DNA from: Flavobacteriales bacterium
GTDB taxonomy: Bacteria; Bacteroidota; Bacteroidia; Flavobacteriales_F; PHOS-HE28
Direction of reading: 5' to 3'
Assembly: GCA_016715895.1 (NCBI GenBank)
Contig: JADJXH010000004.1
Coordinates: 2,108,001-2,172,000 of the forward strand
Length of the DNA stretch: 64,000 nucleotides
Part shown: in pieces, positions 33,530-41,026 of the stretch
How positions within the stretch are numbered: position 1 is the first letter of the stretch
Layout of the letters: each line of letters begins with the position of its first letter
Position numbers and translations under genes: made by a program
The notes under the pieces: model-generated
The model's input: only the letters and a program-made list of their open reading frames with translations
Told to the model about the DNA's origin: nothing
Database searches by the model: none

Positions 33530-34756
33530 TCAGTTCAACAGGGCATCGTAGAGACGGGCCGTATCCTCGACGAGCCGCGTGTAGTGGTACCGCTGTCGGA
33601 CGAAGTCCCATCCCTGCTCGCCCATGCGGCCGCGCAGGACATCGTCCTCCACGACGCGCAGGATGGCCTCGGTCATCGTCGCCAGGTCGCCGGAGGGGCT
33701 GAGCAGGGCCGACCGGTCGGGCAGGACGACGTTCTCCACGCCACCCACGCGGGTGGTCACCACGGGTCGGTCGGAGGCCTGCGCCTCGATGAGGCTCACC
33801 GGGGTGCCCTCGTTGAGCGACGTGAGGACCACCAGGTCGACGCCGGCGTACACGATGTCCACCTCCTTGATCCAGGAGGTGAAGGTGACGGTGGCCGAAG
33901 GCACCATCGCCCCCTGTCCGGCGCCGTACCCGAAGCCGTGGCCGTTGAAGATGGGACCCACGGCATGGCTCAGACCGAGCTCACGGACCCGGGCTTCCAA
34001 GCGGTCGCGCTCCTCGCCATCGCCCACGATGAAGGCGCGGACGCGTTTGTGGGTGCGCCGGGCCACGGCGGCCATGGCCTCCAGGAAGAGGTCGTGGTTC
34101 TTGATGGGCACGAGCCGGCCCACGATGGCGATGGCGATCTCGTCGTCGGCCACGCCGTACACGCTGCGGAAGAAGGCCCGTTTGCGCGCGCGGTCCTCCC
34201 TGAACCGGCTCAGGTCGAAGCCCAGGGGAATGACGCTCACCTTGTCGTCGGGGCAGATGCGGTGCTCGTCCACCAGTTCATGCTTCTGCTTCTCGCTGAT
34301 GGCGATGATCCGGCTGGAACGGCGGGCGAGGAAGCGCTCGATGTTCTTGTAGAGCGCGGTGCGCACCGGGCCGAAGTAGCTGTGGAAGACATGGCCATGG
34401 AAGGTGTGCACGATGGCCTTCACCCCCAGGTCCGCTGCGGCCATGCGGCCCACGGCGCCGGCCTTGGCGGCATGGGTGTGCACGATGTCGGGCTTGAACT
34501 CGCGGATGAGCTGTTTGATCCGCCGGTAGGCCCCCCGGTCGCGCCACGGGGCCACCTCGCGTTGGAGCTCCGGCAGCACCATGGCCTCCACCCCCAGGGA
34601 GCGGAGGATGTGATGGCTGCCTTCCTCGGTGGCCTCCTGGCTGCCTCCCACGAGCAGGGTCTCATAATCCCCCGGCAGGTAGCGCGTGAGATAGGCGGCG
34701 TTGTGCGTGGGGCCCCCGAGGTTGAAGCGGTTGATGATCCGGAGGATGCGGGGCAT
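33530..34756 (-). CDS. GT4 family glycosyltransferase
   Basis: This 408-residue GT-B enzyme presumably adds a sugar to the lipid-linked polysaccharide repeat. The N-terminal acceptor domain shows MPRILRIINRFNLGGP and DIVHTHAAKAGAVGR. The C-terminal donor domain has VIPLGFDLSRF, VGRLVPIKNHDLFLEA and the nucleotide-sugar signature SLNEGTPVSLIEAQASDRPVV. A glycine-rich stretch near residue 280 (VGPIFNGHGFGYGAGQGA) occurs where most family members have a short loop. Donor and acceptor sugars cannot be deduced. It lies between asnB and the export genes on the same strand. Confidence 0.9.
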   Translation of the reverse strand: MPRILRIINRFNLGGPTHNAAYLTRYLPGDYETLLVGGSQEATEEGSHHILRSLGVEAMVLPELQREVAPWRDRGAYRRIKQLIREFKPDIVHTHAAKAGAVGRMAAADLGVKAIVHTFHGHVFHSYFGPVRTALYKNIERFLARRSSRIIAISEKQKHELVDEHRICPDDKVSVIPLGFDLSRFREDRARKRAFFRSVYGVADDEIAIAIVGRLVPIKNHDLFLEAMAAVARRTHKRVRAFIVGDGEERDRLEARVRELGLSHAVGPIFNGHGFGYGAGQGAMVPSATVTFTSWIKEVDIVYAGVDLVVLTSLNEGTPVSLIEAQASDRPVVTTRVGGVENVVLPDRSALLSPSGDLATMTEAILRVVEDDVLRGRMGEQGWDFVRQRYHYTRLVEDTARLYDALLN

Positions 34757-34766
34757 GGGCCGTCGT

Positions 34767-34774
34767 CAAAGGTA
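34767..34774 (-). promoter_or_regulatory. -7 element TACCTTTG for the glycosyltransferase gene
   Basis: This is an exact TAnnTTTG match on the minus strand. It ends ten bases before the ATG at 34756, within the 38-base gap after asnB. Confidence 0.5.
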
Positions 34775-34794
34775 ACCGGGGGCGCGGTCAGGGA

Positions 34795-36666
34795 TCAGGC
34801 CATGTGCCGACGCCACCACGTGAGATAGACGATGAGGGCATGCACGGTTGCCTGAGAACTTCCGGGCGAAGGGCCGTGGAACCGGTCGAGCACCCGCTCC
34901 ACCGCGCCGGGTTCCAGGCCTGCGGAGCGCAGCAGCTCCGCATCCCGGCAGGCCTCCACGCGCTCCGACAGCGGGCCTTTCAACAGGGGGGTGAGCGGCA
35001 CTTCGAATCCGCGCTTGGCCCTGGCCAGTGTGCCCCGCGGCAGCAGATCGCCGAAGGCCTCCCGGAGCAGGTGCTTGCCGGAGCCCTTGCGGAATTTGGC
35101 GCCGGCCGGCAGGGCAAAGGCCAGTTCCACCACCCGCCGGTCCAGGAACGGGGTGCGCACCTCGAGGGCGTGGGCCATGCTGGTGATGTCCACCTTGCGC
35201 AGCATGTCGTCCGGCAGCACCGTGTGAAGGTCGGCCCACAACAGGCCGTTGAGGTCGCGGTGCGTGGCCAGGGGGGCTGTGATGGCCGCCCGGCGGAGCG
35301 CGAAGGCGGCCTCGTCCGCTACCGGGTGGAGCAGCGCCGCGGCGTCGAGCTCCTCATCCCATGCGGCCAGCAGCAGGTACCGCTCATCCGCGCTCAACGC
35401 CGCGCTCCGGGCGAAGCGGTCGAGCTGGCGCACCTTGTCGGCGATCGGGTGGTTGCGCGAGCGGGGCAGGACCTTCCACAAGGGCGCTCCCAGCAGGGCC
35501 AGGCGCTCCATGGCTCCGGGCGTGCGCACCCGCAGTTCGGCCTGGTGCTTCCGGTAGCCGCCGAACACCTCGTCCGCACCATCGCCGCTCAGCGCCACGG
35601 TCACCTGCTGCCGGGTGCGGGCGTTCAGCACGTAGCTGGGCAGGGCGCTCTGGTCCGCGAAGGGCTCGTCCAGCGCGGCCAGAAGACCGTCATAGCTGGC
35701 GGCCAGGTCGTCGTGCCCCAGCGTGAAGGTGGTGTGGTCGGTGCCCAGGTGGCGCGCCACGGCCTCGGCGTACGGGGTCTCGTCGTAGTAGGCTTCCGTG
35801 TACCCGATGCTGAAGGTGCGCAGGTCGGGTTTGTGCTGTTTGGCCAGCGCGCTCACGATGCTGCTGTCCAGCCCGCCGCTGAGGAAGGTGCCCACGGGCA
35901 CATCGCTCACCAACCGGATCCGCACGGCATCATCCAGGAGCTCGCGCAACCGCCGCGCAGGGTCTCCGGGCACGGGGGTGCCCGCCGCGGCGGACTCCGC
36001 ATTGTACCAACGCTCCACGCGGACGCCTTGCGCATCCGCTGTCAGGGCATGGCCCGGCCGCAGCTTGTGCACGCCCTCCAGGATGGTGTGCGGCGCGGGG
36101 ATGTAGTAATGGGTGAAGTAGGTGCGCAGCGACACCCGGTCCAGGCGTCGCGGAGCACCCAGGGCGAGGACGGCGCCCAATTCGCTCCCGAACAGGAGCG
36201 TATCGCCATGATGGCACCAGAGCAGGGGCTTCACGCCGAAACGGTCGCGGGCCAGGAAGAGCGAGCCCTCCTGCGCATCATGGATGGCCAGGGCGAAGAA
36301 GCCGTTGAGGTCGTGCAGGAAGGCCGGACCCTTCAGGACGAACAGGCGTAGGGCCACCTCGGTGTCGGTGCGGCTCTTGAAGCGATGGCCCTGGGCCTTC
36401 AGCGAGGCGCGGAGCTCGTTGAAGTTGAACACCTCGCCGTTGAAGACGATGGTGTACCGGCCGCCTGTGTCCGTGAAGGGCTGGTGCCCTGCGGCCGAGG
36501 TGTCGATGATGCTGAGCCGGCGATGACCGAGCATGGCGCGACCGGCGCGATGCACCCCCTCATCATCCGGGCCGCGGTGCGCGATGCACGCCAGGGCGGC
36601 CCGGATGCGGTCATCGGCCGGGGCCGCCCCGTGGCCGAGGTGGTAGGTACCGGCGATGCCGCACAT
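34795..36666 (-). CDS. asnB: Asparagine synthase (glutamine-hydrolysing)
   Basis: It makes asparagine from aspartate, glutamine and ATP, or amidates a sugar or other surface compound when it lies in a polysaccharide cluster. It has 623 residues, the normal size. Cys2 is the N-terminal nucleophile (MCGIAG), the glutaminase domain shows RGPDDEG and GEVFNFNEL, and the synthetase domain has the PP-loop SGGLDSS at residues 263-269. Its position directly before the glycosyltransferase suggests the amidotransferase variants often found in capsule and O-antigen loci, although an ordinary AsnB is equally possible. A promoter-like CACCTTTG lies four bases before the start codon. Confidence 0.9.
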   Translation of the reverse strand: MCGIAGTYHLGHGAAPADDRIRAALACIAHRGPDDEGVHRAGRAMLGHRRLSIIDTSAAGHQPFTDTGGRYTIVFNGEVFNFNELRASLKAQGHRFKSRTDTEVALRLFVLKGPAFLHDLNGFFALAIHDAQEGSLFLARDRFGVKPLLWCHHGDTLLFGSELGAVLALGAPRRLDRVSLRTYFTHYYIPAPHTILEGVHKLRPGHALTADAQGVRVERWYNAESAAAGTPVPGDPARRLRELLDDAVRIRLVSDVPVGTFLSGGLDSSIVSALAKQHKPDLRTFSIGYTEAYYDETPYAEAVARHLGTDHTTFTLGHDDLAASYDGLLAALDEPFADQSALPSYVLNARTRQQVTVALSGDGADEVFGGYRKHQAELRVRTPGAMERLALLGAPLWKVLPRSRNHPIADKVRQLDRFARSAALSADERYLLLAAWDEELDAAALLHPVADEAAFALRRAAITAPLATHRDLNGLLWADLHTVLPDDMLRKVDITSMAHALEVRTPFLDRRVVELAFALPAGAKFRKGSGKHLLREAFGDLLPRGTLARAKRGFEVPLTPLLKGPLSERVEACRDAELLRSAGLEPGAVERVLDRFHGPSPGSSQATVHALIVYLTWWRRHMA

Positions 36667-36670
36667 GGCG

Positions 36671-36678
36671 CAAAGGTG
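36671..36678 (-). promoter_or_regulatory. -7-like element CACCTTTG before asnB
   Basis: It matches TAnnTTTG at all fixed positions except the first, and stops four bases before the ATG at 36666, again predicting almost no 5' leader. Confidence 0.35.
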
Positions 36679-36691
36679 CGTGGCGGAATGG

Positions 36692-36719
36692 AAAAGGCCG
36701 GGGCATCCCCGGCCTTTTT
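36692..36719 (-). terminator. Rho-independent terminator of lpd
   Basis: A 12-bp stem (arms 36692-36703 and 36707-36718, loop CAT) lies just after the lpd stop. On the minus strand the right arm ends in TTTT. Confidence 0.8.
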
Positions 36720-36736
36720 CAGTGCTGTGCGCTCGG

Positions 36737-38125
36737 CTACAGGTGGATCACCTCGCCGTAGGCCGCGGCGGCCGCCTCCATGATGGCCTCGCTCATCGTG
36801 GGGTGCGGGTGCACCGTCCTGATGATCTCGTGGCCGGTGGTCTCCAGCTTGCGGATGCTCACGCACTCGGCGATCATCTCGGTGACGTTGGCGCCGATCA
36901 TGTGCGCGCCCAGCAGCTCGCCGTACTTGGCGTCGAAGATGAGCTTCACGAAGCCGTCCTTGTGGCCGCCGGCGCTGGCCTTGCCGCTGGCGGTGAAGGG
37001 GAACTTGCCCACCTTGATGGCCAGGCCCTTGTCCTTGCACTGCTTCTCGGTCATGCCCACGCTGGCCACCTCGGGGCTGCAGTAGGTGCAGCCGGGGATG
37101 TTGCCGTAGTCGAGCGCTTCGGGATGGTGCCCGGCGATCTTCTCCACGCAGATGATGCCCTCCGCGCTGGCCACGTGCGCCAGGGCCTGGCCGGGGGTCA
37201 CGTCGCCGATGGCGTAGTAGCCGGGGATGTTGGTCTGGTAGTATTCGTTCACCGTGATGCGGCCCTTGTCGGTGGCGATGCCCACCTCTTCCAGCCCGAT
37301 GCCCTCGATGTTGGGGGCGATGCCCACGGCGCTGAGCACGATGTCGCACTCCACCTTCTGCTCGCCCTTCGGGGTCTTGATGGTCACCACGCAGCCCTTG
37401 CCCTTGGTGTCCACGGCGGTGACCTCACTGCCGGTGAGCACCTCCATGCCCTGCTTCTTGAAGCTCTTCTCCAGCTGCTTGCTCACCTCCTCATCCTCCA
37501 CGGGCACCACGTTGGGCATGAACTCCACCAGGGTCACCTTGGTGCCGATGGCGTTGTAGAAGTAGGCGAATTCGCTGCCGATGGCGCCGCTGCCCACCAC
37601 CACCATGCTCTTGGGCTGCTCGGCGAGCACCATGGCCTCGCGGTAGCCGATGATCTTCTTGCCGTCCTGCGGCAGGTTGGGCAGCACGCGGCTGCGGGCG
37701 CCGGTGGCGATGAGGATGTGCTTGGCCTCGAGCACCTGCTTCTTCCCGTCGGCGCCGGTGACCTCGAGCTTCTTCCCGGGCAGGAGCCTGCCGGTGCCCA
37801 TGATGACGTCGATCTTGTTCTTCTTCATCAGGAACTGCACGCCGTTGCTCATGCCTTTCGCAACGTCCCTGCTCCGCGCGACGATGGCCTTCATGTCGGG
37901 CGAGCCGGCCCCGACGGTGATGCCGTAGTCCTTGGCGTGGTTGATGTACTCGAACACCTGGGCGCTCTTCAGCAGGGCCTTGGTGGGGATGCAGCCCCAG
38001 TTGAGGCAGATGCCGCCGAGGGCCTCGCGTTCCACCACGGCGGTCTTGAGGCCCAGCTGGCTGGCACGGATGGCGGCCACGTAGCCACCGGGGCCACTGC
38101 CGAGCACGATCACATCATAGCTCAT
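36737..38125 (-). CDS. lpdA: Dihydrolipoyl dehydrogenase
   Basis: This is the FAD-dependent E3 subunit of 2-oxo-acid dehydrogenase and glycine cleavage complexes. The ATG at 38125 gives 462 residues, the family norm. The FAD-binding motif is GSGPGG (residues 9-14), the redox-active disulfide is Cys40 and Cys45 in GGICLNWGCIPTKAL, the NAD motif is VVGSGAIGSEF, and the C-terminal catalytic His lies in VHPHPTMSEA. The frame stays open upstream into the remains of an IS110 transposase, but those residues do not belong to this protein. No E1 or E2 gene is adjacent. Confidence 0.95.
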   Translation of the reverse strand: MSYDVIVLGSGPGGYVAAIRASQLGLKTAVVEREALGGICLNWGCIPTKALLKSAQVFEYINHAKDYGITVGAGSPDMKAIVARSRDVAKGMSNGVQFLMKKNKIDVIMGTGRLLPGKKLEVTGADGKKQVLEAKHILIATGARSRVLPNLPQDGKKIIGYREAMVLAEQPKSMVVVGSGAIGSEFAYFYNAIGTKVTLVEFMPNVVPVEDEEVSKQLEKSFKKQGMEVLTGSEVTAVDTKGKGCVVTIKTPKGEQKVECDIVLSAVGIAPNIEGIGLEEVGIATDKGRITVNEYYQTNIPGYYAIGDVTPGQALAHVASAEGIICVEKIAGHHPEALDYGNIPGCTYCSPEVASVGMTEKQCKDKGLAIKVGKFPFTASGKASAGGHKDGFVKLIFDAKYGELLGAHMIGANVTEMIAECVSIRKLETTGHEIIRTVHPHPTMSEAIMEAAAAAYGEVIHL

Positions 38126-38153
38126 GAGGAGAAAGGGTAGCGGGTTGAGGGCG

Positions 38154-38161
38154 CGAAGGTA
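38154..38161 (-). promoter_or_regulatory. -7 element TACCTTCG for lpd
   Basis: TACCTTCG is one base from TAnnTTTG and ends 28 bases before the lpd ATG. It lies on the host side of the IS110 element, so the insertion seems to leave the core promoter intact. Confidence 0.4.
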
Positions 38162-38319
38162 GCAGGCCGGGGGAGTTGCGGGCCCGCGCAGGTGCACCGC
38201 CCCCCGGCTGTCGCATGGTCGCGCGGAGCGGGCCTCCTGCACGCGCGCCTGATCACCGATCGATGGGCGGCGGAGGACCGTGACGGGCGGTGTCGACGAT
38301 GTTCGCGGTGCGCCTATTT

Positions 38320-39313
38320 CTATGACATGTGCAAGCGAGGTTGATAAGGTCTGCCTGAGTGGATCACGGCCCAGAGGTGGTGGATGATCTTGCCGGCCAC
38401 GTTGTTGAGCACGACGATGGGTCGTTTGCCTTGAGCGATCTTGCGGTGATAGTAGTCCTGTAGGTCCCCGGGCACACGGACGGCGGCCAAGGCGGCCAGT
38501 TTCAAGAGGCTTTTGAGCCTGTGGTTGGCGAAGGAGGACGTGGCGGTCTTTCCACGCACACTGGACCCAGAGGTGCGTTCGAAGGGTGCAACACCGGCAT
38601 AACAGACCAGTTGCCTGGGTGAGTCGAAGCGGGTGAAGCCTTCGGTGTGGGCGATCAGGCTCGCTGGCCAGCACCGGACCGATGCCCGATACGGTCTGTG
38701 CCAGCTTGTTCCTGCCCTGCAAGGCGCTGTCCTTGCGGAGGAACACCGCGATGGCCCGGTCCAGCTTGGTGATCGACAGCTCCAGGGCCTTGAGCTGTCG
38801 CTGGAGCTCGGCTTTCACCAGGTCCTTGGTGTTCCCGGTGAGGTAGAGCACGTTGTCCTTCAACTGCGCGGTGTTCTTGCCCCGCTCCTTCACCAAGCGC
38901 TCGCGAAGTGCCAACAGCGCCTTGAGCTCGGCGAACTCCACGTGGCTCTGGCCGACCAAACGGGCCTTGTCCCTGAACCGGTGCGCGTATTGTGCGATGC
39001 GCCGTGCATCCACTTTGTCGCTCTTGCCCCGCTGCATGCCGATGCTCAAGCGGATATCCGTGGCGTGGGCCAGCCAAGTGGGGTGGCCCAGGTCCAGCAG
39101 GGTCTTCACCACCCCATGGCTGTAGTGCCCGGTAGGCTCCAGACACACCAGGGCGGTGGTGTCGCAGTGCCCCTGCCTGGCCCACTTGCGCAGTAGCGAC
39201 CGCAGTCCAACACAGCTGTTCTTCACCCGCTCCTCCTGCACCAGCTTGCCTTGTTCGTCCTGCAAGACCACATCCAAGGTCGCCTTGCTTACATCGATAC
39301 CGATCGTTCTCAT
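38320..39313 (-). pseudogene. IS110 family transposase, broken by a one-base insertion
   Basis: The N-terminal DEDD (RuvC-like) domain is intact: MRTIGIDVSK, VCLEPTGHYSHG and the SDKVDARRIAQYA block. The C-terminal Transposase_20 domain continues in another frame with FDSPRQLVCYAGVAPFERT, then SGSSVRGK containing the serine used by the family. The frames join perfectly if one base near 38662 is removed: VLAS then runs directly into SLIAHTEGF. The last residues are LHMS before TAG. Without the extra base the protein would be about 330 residues, a normal IS110 length. IS110 transposases are not known to need frameshifting, so this is decay or a sequencing error. Confidence 0.85.
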
Positions 39314-39419
39314 GGTACTTTTGGTTCGTTCCACCTCTGAAGGGGCTGAGCAGGTGTCCGTTGCTTCAGAACTCTAACAGGCCGCGAGCCTCAATTTCTA
39401 TCCGAGCCGTGGACACCGG

Positions 39420-39487
39420 GGTACGAGAGGTCCCAATAGGCGCACAGGACCAGATCCTGAACCTTGGCCCGGTTCACCTCCCGTACC
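39420..39487 (-). ncRNA. Candidate bridge RNA core of the IS110 element
   Basis: The region can fold into a branched hairpin. The outer 12-bp stem pairs 39420-39431 with 39476-39487. Two inner hairpins are CAGGA/TCCTG (39445-39459) and GAACC/GGTTC (39459-39475). The one imperfect outer pair is G-U if transcribed from the minus strand but A-C from the plus strand, which favours RNA made in the transposase direction. IS110-group elements encode their bridge RNA upstream of the transposase, as here. True ends and function are unproven. Confidence 0.4.
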
Positions 39488-39540
39488 GCTCGGCTTCCTT
39501 CAGTTGGTTCATCCGCTAAGTTCAGCGTGCAAGCCTAGAG

Positions 39541-39548
39541 TACCTTGG
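39541..39548 (+). promoter_or_regulatory. -7-like element TACCTTGG
   Basis: It carries the same TACCTTG core seen before the S46 peptidase gene, and ends 24 bases before the ATG at 39573. It marks the likely host side of the IS110 insertion. Confidence 0.3.
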
Positions 39549-39572
39549 CCCGACACCAAAGACACCTTGACC

Positions 39573-40076
39573 ATGAGCGACATCCACACGGGCGCTGCGG
39601 CGCCGGCACGCCCCACCTTGCTCACCGTGATCTGCATCCTGAGCTTCCTGGCCGGTGCTTGGGGCTTGGTCAGCGGAGTACGGAACGCGTTCACGGATGC
39701 CCCCCAGGCCGCAGTGGCTGAGATGCAGGGCGAGATGGAGAAGGCCATGGCCGAGATGGGGGATCAGCAGGTGCCCATGGTCGAGGAGATGATGGAATCG
39801 GCCATGTCCATGGCCGAGAAAGCGGCGGAGCACGCCAAGCCCCTGGGCTATGGTGAGATCGCCTTCTCCCTGCTCAGCCTTTTCGGCGTCTGGAACATGT
39901 GGAACTTGAAGCGGTCAGGGTTCTGGATCTACCTGGTGGCCTCCATCGGCGGTGTTGTGATGCCGCTGGTCTATCTGGGCGGGGGGATCGCGACCATCCT
40001 CGGACTGGGCTTTGGCGGGCTCATCACCGCGGTGTTCATCGTGCTATATGCGGTCAACTTGAAGCACATGCATTAG
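39573..40076 (+). CDS. Small multi-pass membrane protein of unknown function
   Basis: This 167-residue protein has four predicted membrane helices: residues about 17-35, 90-105, 115-135 and 140-160. A Met/Glu-rich, probably amphipathic loop (about residues 40-85, AVAEMQGEMEKAMAEMGDQQ) lies between helix one and two. I do not recognise a function. The next gene encodes a protein with the same overall plan (RPxLLTxxxILSF start, Met-rich loop, C-terminal NLK/QLK tail), so the two are probably tandem paralogues. The start was chosen for the SDIHTG N-terminus after the promoter-like TACCTTGG. Confidence 0.7.
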   Translation: MSDIHTGAAAPARPTLLTVICILSFLAGAWGLVSGVRNAFTDAPQAAVAEMQGEMEKAMAEMGDQQVPMVEEMMESAMSMAEKAAEHAKPLGYGEIAFSLLSLFGVWNMWNLKRSGFWIYLVASIGGVVMPLVYLGGGIATILGLGFGGLITAVFIVLYAVNLKHMH

Positions 40077-40113
40077 CCTCGGCGTGGCGGAACGGTGAGG
40101 CCGAAGCCGGCCC

Positions 40114-40121
40114 TACATTCG
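40114..40121 (+). promoter_or_regulatory. -7 element TACATTCG five bases before the start codon
   Basis: One base off TAnnTTTG. The sequence from this box to the start (then CGCCTCCATG) closely matches that in front of the SpoIID-like gene at 44692. Confidence 0.45.
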
Positions 40122-40126
40122 CCTCC

Positions 40127-40621
40127 ATGGCCTCCACCTTCCTGCCGGACGATTCCGGTTCCACCCAGCGCCCGGACCTGCTCACGGGCCTCGGCATCCT
40201 GAGCTTCATCAACTGTGGGCTCTTCCTGCTCATCTACGGGCTTGGACTGCTCTTCACCCTCGGCCTGCGCGCGGTGCCCGAGGACGAGTTCATGGCGCAG
40301 ATGAACGAGCAGATGGCCGGCATGAGCGACATGATGGGCGAGGAAGGCGCCGCGGCCTTCGAGGAGCTCGTGCCCTTGTTCTACCATGGCGGCGCCTTGT
40401 TGATGGGTCTGCTCCTGCTGCGCACCATCGCGCGCTTCATCGGGGTGATCAACATGTGGCGCGGCCGACGGCAGGGCTTCACCCTGTACGCCGCGGCCCA
40501 GGTGGTGGGCATCTTCATCCCGCACGTGGTGCTTCCCTGGAAGTACCTCGGTCTGTTCGGGCCCTTCCTGGCCCTGGCGTTCGTGGCCCTGTACGGCAGC
40601 CAGTTGAAGCGCTTCAGCTGA
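40127..40621 (+). CDS. Small multi-pass membrane protein, paralogue of the preceding gene
   Basis: This 164-residue protein has four predicted helices (about residues 20-45, 87-105, 115-135 and 140-158) and a Met-rich loop (EFMAQMNEQMAGMSDMMGEE) between the first two. This is the plan of the gene before it, with RPDLLTGLGILSF opposite RPTLLTVICILSF. Function is unknown. It is probably transcribed from its own TACATTCG element, and the rhodanese gene follows six bases after its stop. Confidence 0.7.
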   Translation: MASTFLPDDSGSTQRPDLLTGLGILSFINCGLFLLIYGLGLLFTLGLRAVPEDEFMAQMNEQMAGMSDMMGEEGAAAFEELVPLFYHGGALLMGLLLLRTIARFIGVINMWRGRRQGFTLYAAAQVVGIFIPHVVLPWKYLGLFGPFLALAFVALYGSQLKRFS

Positions 40622-40627
40622 AGGGGC

Positions 40628-41026
40628 GTGAGGGGCGCGGCACCGTTCCTGGTCCTTCTTGGATCGACGCTCACCGGTTGCTTCTCCGTGCGCAGCACCG
40701 ACCGCTTCAGCTACGCCAAGGTCGATGCGGCCACCTTCGCCCAGGCGCTGGCGGACAGCACGGACCATGTGCTGATCGATGTGCGCACACCCGGCGAGCA
40801 TGCCAGGGGGCATCTGCCGGGCGCCATCAACCGCAGCTACCTGTCGTTGCGCTACGGCCGGCTGGTCCGCGACCTGGACCGGTCGACGCTCGTGCTGCTC
40901 TATTGCCACACCTGTCACCGCAGCCCGCTCGCGGCCCGGCGGATGAAACGCATGGGCTTCCGCCGCGTCGTTGACCTGCAGGGTGGCTTCCGCCAGTGGC
41001 CGGGCCCCACCACCACCGCGCCGTGA
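40628..41026 (+). CDS. Rhodanese-domain lipoprotein
   Basis: This 132-residue exported protein has a lipoprotein signal (LVLLGSTLTGC, lipobox ending at Cys18). It carries a single rhodanese domain with DVRTPGEHARGHLPGA, then the active-site loop CHTCHRS and GFRRVVDLQGGFRQW at the end. The active-site cysteine is present, so sulfurtransferase or another cysteine-based activity is possible. The GTG start at 40628 is used, and its stop shares a base with the next start. It is probably translated together with the esterase gene. Confidence 0.82.
   Translation: MRGAAPFLVLLGSTLTGCFSVRSTDRFSYAKVDAATFAQALADSTDHVLIDVRTPGEHARGHLPGAINRSYLSLRYGRLVRDLDRSTLVLLYCHTCHRSPLAARRMKRMGFRRVVDLQGGFRQWPGPTTTAP

Larger units (their letters stand above)
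38316..39535 (-). mobile_element. IS110-family insertion sequence (ends approximate)
   Basis: The element holds an IS110 transposase and a structured 5' non-coding segment. IS110 elements have no terminal inverted repeats, so the ends cannot be fixed from one copy. Two candidate short direct repeats frame it: ATTTCTAT at 38316-38323 and 39394-39401, and GTGCAAGC at 38329-38336 and 39527-39534. Either may be chance. It lies between lpd and a divergent membrane-protein gene. Confidence 0.65.

Noticed and set aside
36795..36900. Riboswitch or attenuator near the lpd end
   Set aside because: The only hairpin is the terminator at 36692-36719; nothing else is distinctive.
36737..39334. Single 865-residue protein joining transposase and dihydrolipoyl dehydrogenase
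   Set aside because: The two halves belong to different genes. The middle is a frame-shifted remnant of the transposase plus intergenic DNA.
39420..39487. tRNA gene
   Set aside because: The fold has a branched stem but no anticodon arm, T-loop (TTC) or CCA-end pattern.
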